Source of the DNA: Caryophanales bacterium UBA5026
GTDB taxonomy: Bacteria; Bacillota_I; Bacilli_A; RF39; UBA660
Assembly (NCBI GenBank): GCA_002416285.1
Contig: DICM01000031.1
Coordinates: forward strand, 535-34,994
Reading direction: 5' to 3'
DNA length: 34,460 nt
Within the stretch, counting starts at the first letter, position 1; every line of letters begins with the position of its first letter. The translations under genes were made by a program, and so were the position numbers. Below the pieces are notes generated by a model, which saw nothing but the letters and a program-made list of their open reading frames with translations, had not been told where the DNA came from and did no database searches. Of this stretch, positions 1-9,394 are shown in pieces.

Positions 1-59
1 ATATGCAACATGGATATGATCCAGGAAGAATTGCAGAGATACAAGTATATAATGAGTAA
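1..59 (+). CDS. 3' end of a gene entering from the left edge, possibly discoidin-like
   Basis: An open frame runs in from the window edge and stops at TAA 57-59. The last residues read ...GYDPGRIAEIQVYNE. A hydrophobic strand of the form RIAEIQVY is typical of the very end of F5/8 type C (discoidin-like) carbohydrate-binding domains, so the upstream gene may be another secreted binding protein. Only about 18 codons are visible, so the family is a guess and the reading frame itself is not certain. Confidence 0.4.
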   Translation, partial: MQHGYDPGRIAEIQVYNE

Positions 60-227
60 ATGATCAAAAAGATTAAAACCTAAATTAAAATAATTTAAAC
101 TTACTTTTCATATTGGTCATTTAAAAGGGATAGAAAAAGGATTGAGTTTACGATTGAAGATAGAATAGTTCAGATTCTATTGAATTGGAGTTTAATTGTG
201 AAAAGACTACTATTCAGAAATTAAAGT
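60..227. other. Non-coding stretch before the first full gene
   Basis: No open frame with a ribosome site is visible. This is the first part of a 360-base gap; the rest holds a terminator (228-285), a Spo0A-box-like pair (332-348) and a promoter (355-383), listed separately. Confidence 0.5.
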
Positions 228-285
228 AAAAAATCTAGTAAAATGAGGCTTACCTTTTGAAGTATCTCTTTTTACTAGATTTTTT
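228..285 (+). terminator. Rho-independent terminator after the edge gene
   Basis: A perfect 16-base inverted repeat pairs AAAAAATCTAGTAAAA (228-243) with TTTTACTAGATTTTTT (270-285) across a 26-base loop, and more T residues follow. It separates the edge gene from the surface-protein gene at 423. Confidence 0.75.
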
Positions 286-331
286 CTTTTGCTTATCTAT
301 TATAATCAACTCGATTTTTGAAATTATTAAG

Positions 332-348
332 TGTCGAAAGCTGTCGTT
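332..348 (+). promoter_or_regulatory. Tandem Spo0A-box-like site
   Basis: TGTCGAA (332-338), three bases, then TGTCGTT (342-348). The first matches the Bacillus 0A box exactly and the second matches 5 of 7. A 10-base repeat of two boxes on one DNA face is how Spo0A binds at abrB. The pair ends six bases upstream of the -35 at 355, a position suited to activation of the surface-protein promoter. Spo0A itself is not encoded in this window, so the assignment is an inference. Confidence 0.5.
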
Positions 349-354
349 TCCTGA

Positions 355-383
355 TTGCTATCTTGCTATCAGTATGCTATAAT
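355..383 (+). promoter_or_regulatory. Promoter of the giant surface-protein gene
   Basis: -35 TTGCTA (355-360), 17-base spacer, -10 TATAAT (378-383) with a TGC extension just upstream. Transcription would start near 390, about 33 bases before the GTG start at 423. Confidence 0.7.
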
Positions 384-422
384 TTTTTCATAAGATAGTA
401 ACCATGTAAGAAGGTGAATTGA

Positions 423-3400
423 GTGTTCAAAGCTGGAATTAAAAGAATACAAAATAGTATTTTAAATATAATAAATTGTTGCAAGCAGAAACCGACTAGT
501 CTGCGATCAAAAATTATATTCCATGCTATTATTGCAACATTTTTAGTATTTCTGATTGTTCTTACATGTTTTATTTTTCTAAATGAAAAAACATTTTCTA
601 GTATTATTGAAGTAGATGAACTAGACACCTATCAAAAATGGGATGGTTCTATTGCTCAGTCTTTTTCTGGTGGAACAGGAACAAAAGAGGACCCTTATCA
701 GATTGCATCTGGCTCTGAATTTATATATTTTAAATCGTTAATTGAAGGATCTGAATCAAGTACTTATAACCATTTATACTATATTCTAACAAATCATATT
801 AATTTTAATCACCAACAATTCTCTCCAATAGGAATCCCAGATTCAAGTGATCCGTCAAAATCGAATGATCATGTTTTTAAAGGGGACTTTAATGGGAATG
901 GGTATTCTCTTGCTAATATTAATTTAATTCCTCAAAAGACCATTTTTAATGAAACTTATCTAGGACTTTTTTCTCTAATCGAAAATGGAAGTGTACGAAA
1001 TTTAAATATTAAAAATATGACAATTCAAATGGATTCTGATAACTCATCAAAACTCTTTATAGGAGGGGTTGCAGGAACTTTACTAACAACAGAAAAGAGT
1101 TCTTTTATTCAAAATATCGGTATATATGATTCAAATATTATTTTAAAAAATATGTCAAAAGAAGAAAACAAAACTAGTTATATTGGCGGTCTGATTGGTT
1201 ACCAATCTGATTCTTCAAAGATTAATAATTGTTATGTTCATATTAAAATTGATACCTCAGAGTCATCCTTTATTGGTCAAATTACTGGTCTTTTAGAAAA
1301 TAATAAAGAAGGTAGTATTAAAAATTGTATTATTTATAGTAGTGAAGAAAGCGAAATTATTGGGAAAACGGAATCTCCAATCCAATATCAAAATATCTAT
1401 TCCTATAGTGGAACAGAAGGAACTTATCAAGTTTTTTCTTATCAGTATCAGCAGGAAACAAATCAATATGAAGAACAAATCGTAGAAAATAATCTGACCA
1501 ATTTGGCAAACATACTTACAAATGGAGTTGATGAGGAATTTGTTTGGCATGTTGATCGTGACTACATTCGTTTTGATAATCGTTCGAATATTGAATTAGT
1601 GAATCAGGAAAAGCTTTCATCTTTCGCCACAATACCCACATCAACAGCGGTCTTGCTTACTTTACATGACACAGGGATTTCTGGGGATACTTTATATATC
1701 AATGATCTAGAAAGTGATTATAATTATTATATAGGAAAAAACTATACAAACTCTAGTGATGGAACATTACCTAGTGGTGATAATCAGAATCTCTATAATG
1801 AAAAGAGTCTTGTTAAGGTTTATATGGATTATAGTGGTGAAGATATTAATAATCCTTTAAAAGTAGGATATGTAAGTACGAGTGAACGACAAAATCACTA
1901 TATTTATTATAAATATTACCCAGTAGAAAATGGGTACGTTACAATAGAATTAATTGACAACCCTTTCACTGATCGACCTACGGATATGGGCTTTAATGGA
2001 TGGGTTACAAACTATAATGGTGCGGAAATTTCATATGACTCAAATTATTATACGAGAAGTGTAAAAATTCCTGTTACTTATCAAAACGGAATCCCAAATC
2101 TAATTGAGATACGAATGAATGCTAGTTGGGTACCATCTCGTACTTATCAAATCACAAGTACAAGTAATGTATGGTCAACTGCGTTTAATAATTTAGATAC
2201 AGTTGGGATGAAAGAGATCGGTATTAGAACTGCTATTTATGAGGATGTAACAAATTTATATTACAATAGAACGGTTTCTAGAAATAGTACTTATCCAACC
2301 GGTGCAGTAAATAGTAGTGGTAGCAATATAGCTGGAACAAGATGTACAACGTCAGGAGGTTGTAGTTATTACATAAGGGTTGGTACAAATTCTTACAGTG
2401 ATAGTGAAACCTATTATCGATTTACAGGATCTACCATGGTTGTGTATAATGTTCCGATTATTGGTTATGATGAAGATCCTAATTTAAGTAGTGGAATGAG
2501 TATTGCTGGATTCTACCGGAAAGTAACAATTGCTAGAACTGCTAGTTATGCCGGATATTATAATGATCAAGGAGTATATCAAGTGAGTGGAACTTGTACA
2601 ACTAGTGCAGGATGTACTTATTATGAATTGTTACAATATTACGACTCAAATCAAAATCCAGAGCAGAAGAACAATGATGAAACCTATTATTATCTGGTAA
2701 CACGTGATACAAACATTATTATTATGCAAGCCAATACAACAACTACTTGGGCAAGTGGACAAAATAAACCGTTCACTTTAACTAGTGTATATAATCAAAA
2801 TGATTATCGAAACAATGTTACTTGGACTACCAATGTGGCAGTGCGTGCCTATAATGATACGAATATCGAAAATATTAAAATTAATTCCGGAACTGGTGTT
2901 AATACATCGAATCCACCAACAGGTACTTCAACCACCAGAACATTATATGGATACTGGAAAAATGTCAGAATTGGAAGAGGTATCATTCGTGTTGGAAGCA
3001 ATACTACATTTACTTCAGTTGTTGGAGGCTATAGTGGTACGACAGGGAGTGCAAGTAACACTACGAAATATCGACTTGTTATCGAGTCCGGTTTTTATAG
3101 TACAATATCAAATGCGTATACTACAGGAACTTCTAACAATTACATTGAAAATAAAACAATCTATGGAAATGATTATGATCGAGTACTTAATCAAAATGAT
3201 AATTTAACTGTTTACTTTTGTGCTTCTGGCAGCTGGGGTGGGAATTTATATGCCCCTACCACAATTGATATTGCTCTTGATTTAACTGTCAAAAGTGGTA
3301 GTTTCGGAACTAGTAAATACGATCATACAACGGGTATTTATGTAGGAGGACGAAATGCCGGAACCCATTATGCTGCTCGTCGTGCCAAAATAGAGGGTGG

Positions 3401-6400
3401 TTGGATTTACAATTTAATTGGGGGTCCATTAACTGCTAGTAATCGAACGAATTACAATGATTCTTACATTTATGTAACTGGTGGAGAAATTGATATGATT
3501 ACTGGTGGGGCAGGAACTACTGCTACCTATGGGAACCGCATTATCCAAGTTACTAGTGGAACGATTAATTATAGCGTCTTTGGTGGTAGTAATGGATATA
3601 ATGGTAGTAACGGGGATGGAACTTTAAATGGTAGTTCTCTTGTCTATATCGGTGGAAATGCAATCATTGGAAGTGATCAAAATGTACAAAATGCTAATGT
3701 TTTATTTGGATCTGAAGCCGGAGCTGTCTTTGGAAATGGAAATGGACGAAGTGGATATCCATCGATTGGATCCAATGATAATTCTAATATTATTATTGAT
3801 GGAAACGCTGTCATAAAGGGAAATGTTTATGGTGGTGGAAACTATGGTGCTACTGGTGTTAGTAGCAGTTCAAATCAGAATAGGACAACAATTGATATCA
3901 AAGGTGGAATAGTAGCTGGATCTATCTATGGTGGTGGAAATAATAATGGAGCAGGATCCACTACAAAGACTGCTACTATCATAGTTGATATGTCACAAGG
4001 AACTGTACAAGGTTCTATCTATGGAGGAGCGAAATCCAGTGGTATCGTCTACGGAAATATCAATTTAAATGTAATTGGTGGTACGGTAGGAAATTCCGTT
4101 TATGGTGGTGGTGAAGGAGGTTATGTCAATTCTTCTTCAAGTGGTACCTTTATTTCGGGAAATATCAATATAATCATCGGAAATAGATCTTATGATGAAA
4201 CCCCAATTATTCAAAAAAGTGTCTATGGAGGAAGTGCTTTTGGAACGGTAAATGCCACTAGTAGATCGACTACAAAATCTACATCTACTACGAATGTAAC
4301 AATCAATAAGGGTATTATAACCAATGTCTACGGTGGAGGTGAGGGGAACTTTACTTATGCACCACTCGTAGCTGGTGATATTTTTGTAACACTAAACGGC
4401 GGGAAAGTAACGAATGTCTATGGTGGAAATGATGCTTCTGGATCGACAAATGGCGAGATACTTCTTTATTTAAATGAAGGAATTATAACAAGTGTTTATG
4501 GCGGTGGTAATAAAGTTGATTCTAAAAGAGCGACAATCTATTTAAAAGGCGCCAATGTTCAGGATATCTACGGTGGCGGAAATGCAGCTGGAGTGGATGA
4601 AGCAAAAATATCTCTTGAACAAGGGAGCGCAGTCAATGTTTTTGGAGGCGCTAATCAAAGTGGTACAGTAGCAACTAGTAATATTACTTCTATTGCATCT
4701 AACAGTGATTCTACAAGCCTATTATCCTTCCGTATCGAACCAACGGTTACAGAGGTTCCATCATGGGAAGTAACTGAGAATCATTCTTATGCTACTTTAA
4801 AATTGATTATTACAAATGATTCTAATTATGATATAACAAAATGGAATTTGAAGTTTAAAACTACTAATTCGAGCTTGCGCTATAATTATACTTCTTCTCT
4901 TATTACTGCTGAAAATAATATTTATACGACCGATGAAGCAAACCGATATTACGGTACTAATGTCATTAAAGCAAAGAGTACTTTTACAATTGAATTTGGT
5001 GTTGCATCGACACTTTTACCTGAGGATTTTAAAATTATTTCAACAGAAATCAGCGGAACTGACAGTGCTTCAAATCAGTATCAAAGTTCATCTGGTGGAC
5101 TTGCTATCTCTAACATTTACGGAGGGAACAATGACGGTGGTAAAACCGGAACGACCAATATCAATCTTCAAGATATAGAGTTGAACAATGTCTATGGTGG
5201 AGGGAATTCAGCCGATATTACAGGGAATACCAATGTTAAGATTAACAATTCAAAGGTATTATTCAATATTTATGGTGGAGGGAATCATGGATTTGTGAAT
5301 GGATCCTCTAAATTAGTTATTGAAAATAGTCAGATTGGTAGTAATGTATTTGGTGGAGGCAATGCAGGAAATATTAATAAAAATGCATCGTTAATTGTCA
5401 GTGATAGTAATATTAGTGGTTCAGTTTATGGTGGAGGAAATTCTGCTGATATTATTGGAAATACCGATGTTTTAGTGGCTGGAAGTACCGACATAGGAGA
5501 AAGTTTATTCGGTGGGGGAAATTCTGGAACAATTGGTGAAGAAGTAAGTAATTCTTCATCTACTGTTGTAAATGTCATGGGTGCAACAATTGAGAAGAAT
5601 GTTTACGGTGGGTGTAATACTTCTGTTGTCTATGGAACAACTGAGGTCAATATTGGCTCTTCGGCAAAATCTACTACCTATAAACGGAATAACATCGATA
5701 TTAAAGGAACGGTATTTGGTGGTGGAGAAGCAAATGCTTCCGGTAGTGAAATTTATGATTTTACTTTCATCAGTGTTACCAAAGGAATTGACATTTCTAT
5801 TGATGGTACTGATTACACTACTTATAATCTAGCATTAAAAGGAAGTGTTTTCGGCTCTGGAAATGCATCTTCATCAAGTGGACAATCGAATATTTATATT
5901 TATAATTTAGGGAAAAAAGGCGCTCCTAATCGTGCTATATCGATTCAAAGAGCAGATAAGGTTGTGATCAGCAATTCAGTAATGGAATTAGTGGGAACTA
6001 CCGACCGTACTAACGAGTATTCTTCAATTAAATATTCATTTAATCGTATCAATGTTTTAAAGATTAAAAATGGTACTAGATTATTACTTCAACAGAATGC
6101 GAATTTGCTTCATGAAGTTCAGAGTTTAGTTGATATTGATGGTGTAGAAAAGCTTGCTACTGTATCAATTGATGCAACCGGAAATACAACTAGAAATGTC
6201 GATAACCGTATTTATTTAATCGCAAATAAAAATTTAAATGTTACGACAAATGAAGCTGCAACTTCCTATGGTGAAGTTAGTGGTATGACTTTCTTAGGAA
6301 TGTACACTTCTTATAGTAATGGTAGTTACTCTTATGGTATCTATAATCTTCAGAACGGAGATAGTGCCGATGCCGGTGGAATCATTGTCGGGGGATCTTA

Positions 6401-8516
6401 TGTATTAGGATTACATCCGATTAATAGTGATACTACAAAAAATGGTTTTTACTCAAACTATATCAATGAGGAATATACACACGTAAAGACTGCCTATATT
6501 GAACCTACTCCAGCAAATGCCAACTATTATATGTGGGCGATTGGACTTGATGCAATTAACTATTCCTTTACTTTAACGGCATCTAAATATGCATCACTTG
6601 GTACTCATGAGTTGTCGTTAATCGATTTTGCTCAAGGAAATACGATCTTTGAAGTAGTTGGATTTAATGCTGAGGGACTTACGAATGGAATTGAATTAGT
6701 CGATGCGAATGAAGTTCCCAAACTAGGTGCTAATGCAGAAGAAGCAAATAAAATTATTGGATTATCTATGAAAGCGGAAACGACAGAATGGACTAGTCAT
6801 GATACGACGAAATTCCTATCAAAAAATGGCGGTGAATCTACCGGCAGTGATCACTATTTGACGGATAATCAAGCTACGGCTCCATCGTTGACATTCTACT
6901 TATATCACGCTAAAAATATTTCTTTGGATAGTGATCTAGGAACTGTCGTTGTTACTTTACAAGCTTTAACGCCAATTAATGAGATTGAATATGATGTTTC
7001 TTTAATCACTATTACAATTGAATTAAATGCGAAGACTTATAGTGATCAGGCCGCTTATGATGCGAGCATCACTTACGGTAAGAAATATGAAATGCCAAGT
7101 GTAACTGATGTTCACATAACGAATAAAAGTGCTTTTACAGCATATTATTCACTTTATACAGATGCCTCTTCATTAGAAACAATCTATGGGAAAGATAATC
7201 AAAATTATCATACTTTATCTTCAAGTTATGTTTTACCTGTTGGAACGAAAATTACTATGCTTGATATTGGTGCTAATGCAGTAAATCCAAATTATTATTA
7301 TTACATCGTTACACCAGAAGATTATGCTGCTTCAATAAATCAATATAATCGTGATGGTGAGTCAACCTATGATCTACGTAAATTTGTAGTGATGGGAAGT
7401 ACTAGCACGAATCATACATATAGTGATACTCAAAATAATCAACTTTATTTCCACTCGGATCAACAATTAGTAATGGAAGAATTCCTATTTCTATTTGATT
7501 TTGCAGATACGAATATTAGTGGAAATCAGTTAAATAATAATATCATTTTGGAATTACGAACAGCTGAAGATCGTACGAGTATCTCTGTTTTAGGTATTCG
7601 GCAAAACTTAATGAAATATCATCTATATGAGACAAGTAATATCGTATTAAATGCGAATGTGACAACTGAGGATCAGTATTTATATTATGATGCTGAAAAG
7701 AATCTTTTGTATGATGTTATTGCTAGTTATGATCAAACAGCGAATCGGCAATCCATTATCGATACTGCTTATGAATCAAACAGCATGGGAATTAATATTA
7801 CGATGTTAGATCCTTCAGGAAATCAAATTAGTTCTACTATGCTAGTTGGGACTTCGATTAAAATGGGAAATACGATCTATTATCCAAGTAGTGATGGAGT
7901 ATTTCGTATTAAACTGTCTAATAAAGTCTCTAATTTATCTAAATTATTAAAATTGACAATTGGAAGTAATTTGCCATCTGGTGAATATAAAATGAAAATT
8001 GATCTATTTTCTTCAAATGATGGATTACATAGTGATTTTGTAAATGGGCATACAGAAAAAATTCCATTTGTTTTAATTGGAGCAAATAATGGAATAGAAG
8101 CTACAGCTGATTCTGATTCGACAATTATAAATGGTGATACCGGATTAAATTTGTCAGGGAAAAATAGTTTAGAATATAATATTAAACAATTATCATCTCT
8201 AAGCAATCCGAATGTTCGTGTAGTAGTATATAAACGAGATAACGAGCGTTATGATAATACAACATATCATGAGATTGATTTAAAAGCATTGGTGTCAACG
8301 ACCCTGACTTATCCAGCGGTATATGGGTTGAAATCTACTACTGATTATGAATATATGATTTCTAATAGTCCACCTTCGCTTCTTAATTACAAATTGACTC
8401 TAAAAAATCAATTAACTAGTGGAACTTATAAAATTGTATTTAGATTGTATAACCTCAATCAATTAATTGATGAAGATGAAGAATATATTATTATTAAAAA
8501 AGGTATTATAGAGTGA
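423..8516 (+). CDS. Giant membrane-anchored or secreted surface protein with beta-helix YGGGN repeats
   Basis: A 2,697-residue protein, probably a surface adhesin or matrix component. The GTG start has AGAAGGTGA upstream. Residues 1-30 are basic and cytoplasmic, and 31-53 form one hydrophobic helix. From about 83, GGTGTKEDPYQIAS opens a GLUG-like region (FNGNGYSL, GLFSLIENGSVRNL) of the kind found in right-handed beta-helix surface proteins. Near 640 and 724 are two copies of CTTSxGCxYY, possible disulfide pairs. Residues about 1134-1415 and 1563-1816 hold roughly 20 units built on V/I-Y/F-GGGN. Between these blocks (about 1436-1546) lies a domain resembling cellulose-binding CBM2/CBM3 modules. 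The last 880 residues are unassigned. No LPXTG sorting signal or choline-binding repeats are visible, so attachment is by the N-terminal helix, or the protein is released by a SipW-type peptidase. The function is inferred from architecture. Confidence 0.85.
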   Translation: MFKAGIKRIQNSILNIINCCKQKPTSLRSKIIFHAIIATFLVFLIVLTCFIFLNEKTFSSIIEVDELDTYQKWDGSIAQSFSGGTGTKEDPYQIASGSEFIYFKSLIEGSESSTYNHLYYILTNHINFNHQQFSPIGIPDSSDPSKSNDHVFKGDFNGNGYSLANINLIPQKTIFNETYLGLFSLIENGSVRNLNIKNMTIQMDSDNSSKLFIGGVAGTLLTTEKSSFIQNIGIYDSNIILKNMSKEENKTSYIGGLIGYQSDSSKINNCYVHIKIDTSESSFIGQITGLLENNKEGSIKNCIIYSSEESEIIGKTESPIQYQNIYSYSGTEGTYQVFSYQYQQETNQYEEQIVENNLTNLANILTNGVDEEFVWHVDRDYIRFDNRSNIELVNQEKLSSFATIPTSTAVLLTLHDTGISGDTLYINDLESDYNYYIGKNYTNSSDGTLPSGDNQNLYNEKSLVKVYMDYSGEDINNPLKVGYVSTSERQNHYIYYKYYPVENGYVTIELIDNPFTDRPTDMGFNGWVTNYNGAEISYDSNYYTRSVKIPVTYQNGIPNLIEIRMNASWVPSRTYQITSTSNVWSTAFNNLDTVGMKEIGIRTAIYEDVTNLYYNRTVSRNSTYPTGAVNSSGSNIAGTRCTTSGGCSYYIRVGTNSYSDSETYYRFTGSTMVVYNVPIIGYDEDPNLSSGMSIAGFYRKVTIARTASYAGYYNDQGVYQVSGTCTTSAGCTYYELLQYYDSNQNPEQKNNDETYYYLVTRDTNIIIMQANTTTTWASGQNKPFTLTSVYNQNDYRNNVTWTTNVAVRAYNDTNIENIKINSGTGVNTSNPPTGTSTTRTLYGYWKNVRIGRGIIRVGSNTTFTSVVGGYSGTTGSASNTTKYRLVIESGFYSTISNAYTTGTSNNYIENKTIYGNDYDRVLNQNDNLTVYFCASGSWGGNLYAPTTIDIALDLTVKSGSFGTSKYDHTTGIYVGGRNAGTHYAARRAKIEGGWIYNLIGGPLTASNRTNYNDSYIYVTGGEIDMITGGAGTTATYGNRIIQVTSGTINYSVFGGSNGYNGSNGDGTLNGSSLVYIGGNAIIGSDQNVQNANVLFGSEAGAVFGNGNGRSGYPSIGSNDNSNIIIDGNAVIKGNVYGGGNYGATGVSSSSNQNRTTIDIKGGIVAGSIYGGGNNNGAGSTTKTATIIVDMSQGTVQGSIYGGAKSSGIVYGNINLNVIGGTVGNSVYGGGEGGYVNSSSSGTFISGNINIIIGNRSYDETPIIQKSVYGGSAFGTVNATSRSTTKSTSTTNVTINKGIITNVYGGGEGNFTYAPLVAGDIFVTLNGGKVTNVYGGNDASGSTNGEILLYLNEGIITSVYGGGNKVDSKRATIYLKGANVQDIYGGGNAAGVDEAKISLEQGSAVNVFGGANQSGTVATSNITSIASNSDSTSLLSFRIEPTVTEVPSWEVTENHSYATLKLIITNDSNYDITKWNLKFKTTNSSLRYNYTSSLITAENNIYTTDEANRYYGTNVIKAKSTFTIEFGVASTLLPEDFKIISTEISGTDSASNQYQSSSGGLAISNIYGGNNDGGKTGTTNINLQDIELNNVYGGGNSADITGNTNVKINNSKVLFNIYGGGNHGFVNGSSKLVIENSQIGSNVFGGGNAGNINKNASLIVSDSNISGSVYGGGNSADIIGNTDVLVAGSTDIGESLFGGGNSGTIGEEVSNSSSTVVNVMGATIEKNVYGGCNTSVVYGTTEVNIGSSAKSTTYKRNNIDIKGTVFGGGEANASGSEIYDFTFISVTKGIDISIDGTDYTTYNLALKGSVFGSGNASSSSGQSNIYIYNLGKKGAPNRAISIQRADKVVISNSVMELVGTTDRTNEYSSIKYSFNRINVLKIKNGTRLLLQQNANLLHEVQSLVDIDGVEKLATVSIDATGNTTRNVDNRIYLIANKNLNVTTNEAATSYGEVSGMTFLGMYTSYSNGSYSYGIYNLQNGDSADAGGIIVGGSYVLGLHPINSDTTKNGFYSNYINEEYTHVKTAYIEPTPANANYYMWAIGLDAINYSFTLTASKYASLGTHELSLIDFAQGNTIFEVVGFNAEGLTNGIELVDANEVPKLGANAEEANKIIGLSMKAETTEWTSHDTTKFLSKNGGESTGSDHYLTDNQATAPSLTFYLYHAKNISLDSDLGTVVVTLQALTPINEIEYDVSLITITIELNAKTYSDQAAYDASITYGKKYEMPSVTDVHITNKSAFTAYYSLYTDASSLETIYGKDNQNYHTLSSSYVLPVGTKITMLDIGANAVNPNYYYYIVTPEDYAASINQYNRDGESTYDLRKFVVMGSTSTNHTYSDTQNNQLYFHSDQQLVMEEFLFLFDFADTNISGNQLNNNIILELRTAEDRTSISVLGIRQNLMKYHLYETSNIVLNANVTTEDQYLYYDAEKNLLYDVIASYDQTANRQSIIDTAYESNSMGINITMLDPSGNQISSTMLVGTSIKMGNTIYYPSSDGVFRIKLSNKVSNLSKLLKLTIGSNLPSGEYKMKIDLFSSNDGLHSDFVNGHTEKIPFVLIGANNGIEATADSDSTIINGDTGLNLSGKNSLEYNIKQLSSLSNPNVRVVVYKRDNERYDNTTYHEIDLKALVSTTLTYPAVYGLKSTTDYEYMISNSPPSLLNYKLTLKNQLTSGTYKIVFRLYNLNQLIDEDEEYIIIKKGIIE
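3822..4668 (+). repeat. First block of YGGGN-coding repeats
   Basis: About ten imperfect units of roughly 20-35 codons, each centred on TATGGTGGTGGAAA-like DNA that encodes YGGGN or FGGAN. Spacing varies and codons differ between units, so this is an old protein-level repeat rather than a recent DNA duplication. Confidence 0.7.
5111..5872 (+). repeat. Second block of YGGGN-coding repeats
   Basis: About nine further units, among them two close copies of VYGGGNSADI(T/I)GNT separated by three other units. This block follows the CBM-like insertion and probably continues the same solenoid. Confidence 0.7.
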
Positions 8517-8550
8517 TTAGTGAATTAAAATAGGAAATATTACAAGTAAA

Positions 8551-8588
8551 AAAGAACTATTAAAATATCATTTTATAGTTCTTTTTTT
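8551..8588 (+). terminator. Terminator of the surface-protein gene
   Basis: AAAGAACTAT plus TAAAAT pairs with ATTTTATAGTTCTTT, with one bulged base and a three-base loop, and a run of seven T follows. It lies about 35 bases after the stop codon. Confidence 0.85.
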
Positions 8589-8726
8589 CGCAATATTCTT
8601 CTTTAATTGTGATTTTTTTAACTAATTTGGGTGTATAAATGAAAAATAGTTAAAAATTAATCATAAAATCGATATTAATAACTTGAAATATCATAATGTT
8701 TATGTTAACATTAAGGTGGTGGTAGC

Positions 8727-9254
8727 ATGAAGGTATTTGGAAAAGTTTTACTTTCTATCGTAGAGATAATAGTCATTGTATTTGTAGTATTTATTACAAC
8801 GTGTTTGTTATGTAGAAATAAGTATGGTTATACTGTATTTGGTAAGAATACATTAGTAACAATTGATGATCATAATTCAGCAGAAGTAAAAGACTTTAAT
8901 AAAGGTGATTTGGTAATTATTAAAGCAGTAGATTATGATCAAGTTAAAACGGGTGATATACTTTATTATTATGATGTTCTTAATAATACTTATATCTTAA
9001 AAAAAGGTGAAGTAAAAGAGAAACAGGGAAATAGCACTTCTTCTATCTATATGATGAAAGATGGTAGTTCCATTTCACAAGATCGAATGATTGGTAAATA
9101 TGAAAATCAGAAATATAAAAATATGGGATCTATACTTAATGTTTTAGGTTCGCGTTTTGGATTTTTATTAATTGTTATTTTACCAGTATTTATGCTATTT
9201 ATTTATCAAGTTTATAAAATGATAATGCTACTAAAAAATAATGAAGCAAAATAA
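8727..9254 (+). CDS. SipW-like signal peptidase homologue with both catalytic positions changed
   Basis: A 175-residue membrane protein with the layout of SipW-type signal peptidase I: helix at about 7-29, an external domain, and a C-terminal helix at about 140-165. Motifs GDLVII (60-65) and GDILYYY, and a late IGKYE, align with intact homologues elsewhere in this window. Where those have SxSM, this protein reads KNTL, putting Thr42 at the nucleophile. Where they have THR(I/V), it reads LKKG, putting Lys92 at the general base. It is probably catalytically dead and may act as a chaperone or decoy, although a Thr-Lys pair cannot be excluded by eye. It has a good site, AAGGTGG, before the ATG. 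A palindrome, ATGTTAACAT (8702-8711), sits just before the ribosome site. The gene lies directly after the giant surface protein and has its own terminator. Confidence 0.7.
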   Translation: MKVFGKVLLSIVEIIVIVFVVFITTCLLCRNKYGYTVFGKNTLVTIDDHNSAEVKDFNKGDLVIIKAVDYDQVKTGDILYYYDVLNNTYILKKGEVKEKQGNSTSSIYMMKDGSSISQDRMIGKYENQKYKNMGSILNVLGSRFGFLLIVILPVFMLFIYQVYKMIMLLKNNEAK

Positions 9255-9255
9255 A
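9241..9255. repeat. Left arm of a 15-base inverted repeat
   Basis: ATGAAGCAAAATAAA recurs in inverted orientation at 9929-9943. Both copies span the end of a gene (EAK-stop) and run into a terminator. Confidence 0.6.
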
Positions 9256-9274
9256 GAGAGAAATCTCTTTTTTT
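9253..9274 (+). terminator. Terminator overlapping the stop codon of the SipW-like gene
   Basis: AAAGAGA, loop GAAA, TCTCTTT, then more T. The hairpin begins in the TAA stop codon. Confidence 0.85.
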
Positions 9275-9286
9275 GTAAAAAAACTT

Positions 9287-9316
9287 TTGGAATTTTTACG
9301 AATAATGAATTATATT
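9287..9316 (+). promoter_or_regulatory. Possible promoter for the 158-residue gene
   Basis: TTGGAA (9287-9292), 18-base spacer, TATATT (9311-9316). Acceptable but not strong in AT-rich DNA. It lies between a terminator and an isolated gene that needs its own promoter. Confidence 0.4.
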
Positions 9317-9394
9317 TTATCATTCTATTTAAGGAGAATTGATTGTTTATTGGTTCTAAAAATAATTGTAAAGAAAAAATAGAAAGGGGTTTTT

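Noticed and set aside
377..8206. Several open frames of 60-140 codons inside the giant surface-protein gene on both strands
   Set aside because: They have no ribosome sites, overlap a single long gene with clear protein structure, and read as low-complexity shadows of the repeats.
8694..8713. Hairpin TAATGTT/AACATTA before the SipW-like gene, as a riboswitch
   Set aside because: Too small, no known aptamer core; AT-rich DNA gives such pairs by chance.
9340..9360. A seven-codon TTG-start frame behind AAGGAGAA, before the 158-residue gene
   Set aside because: Very short, no terminator or hairpin follows, and the real gene has its own ribosome site.
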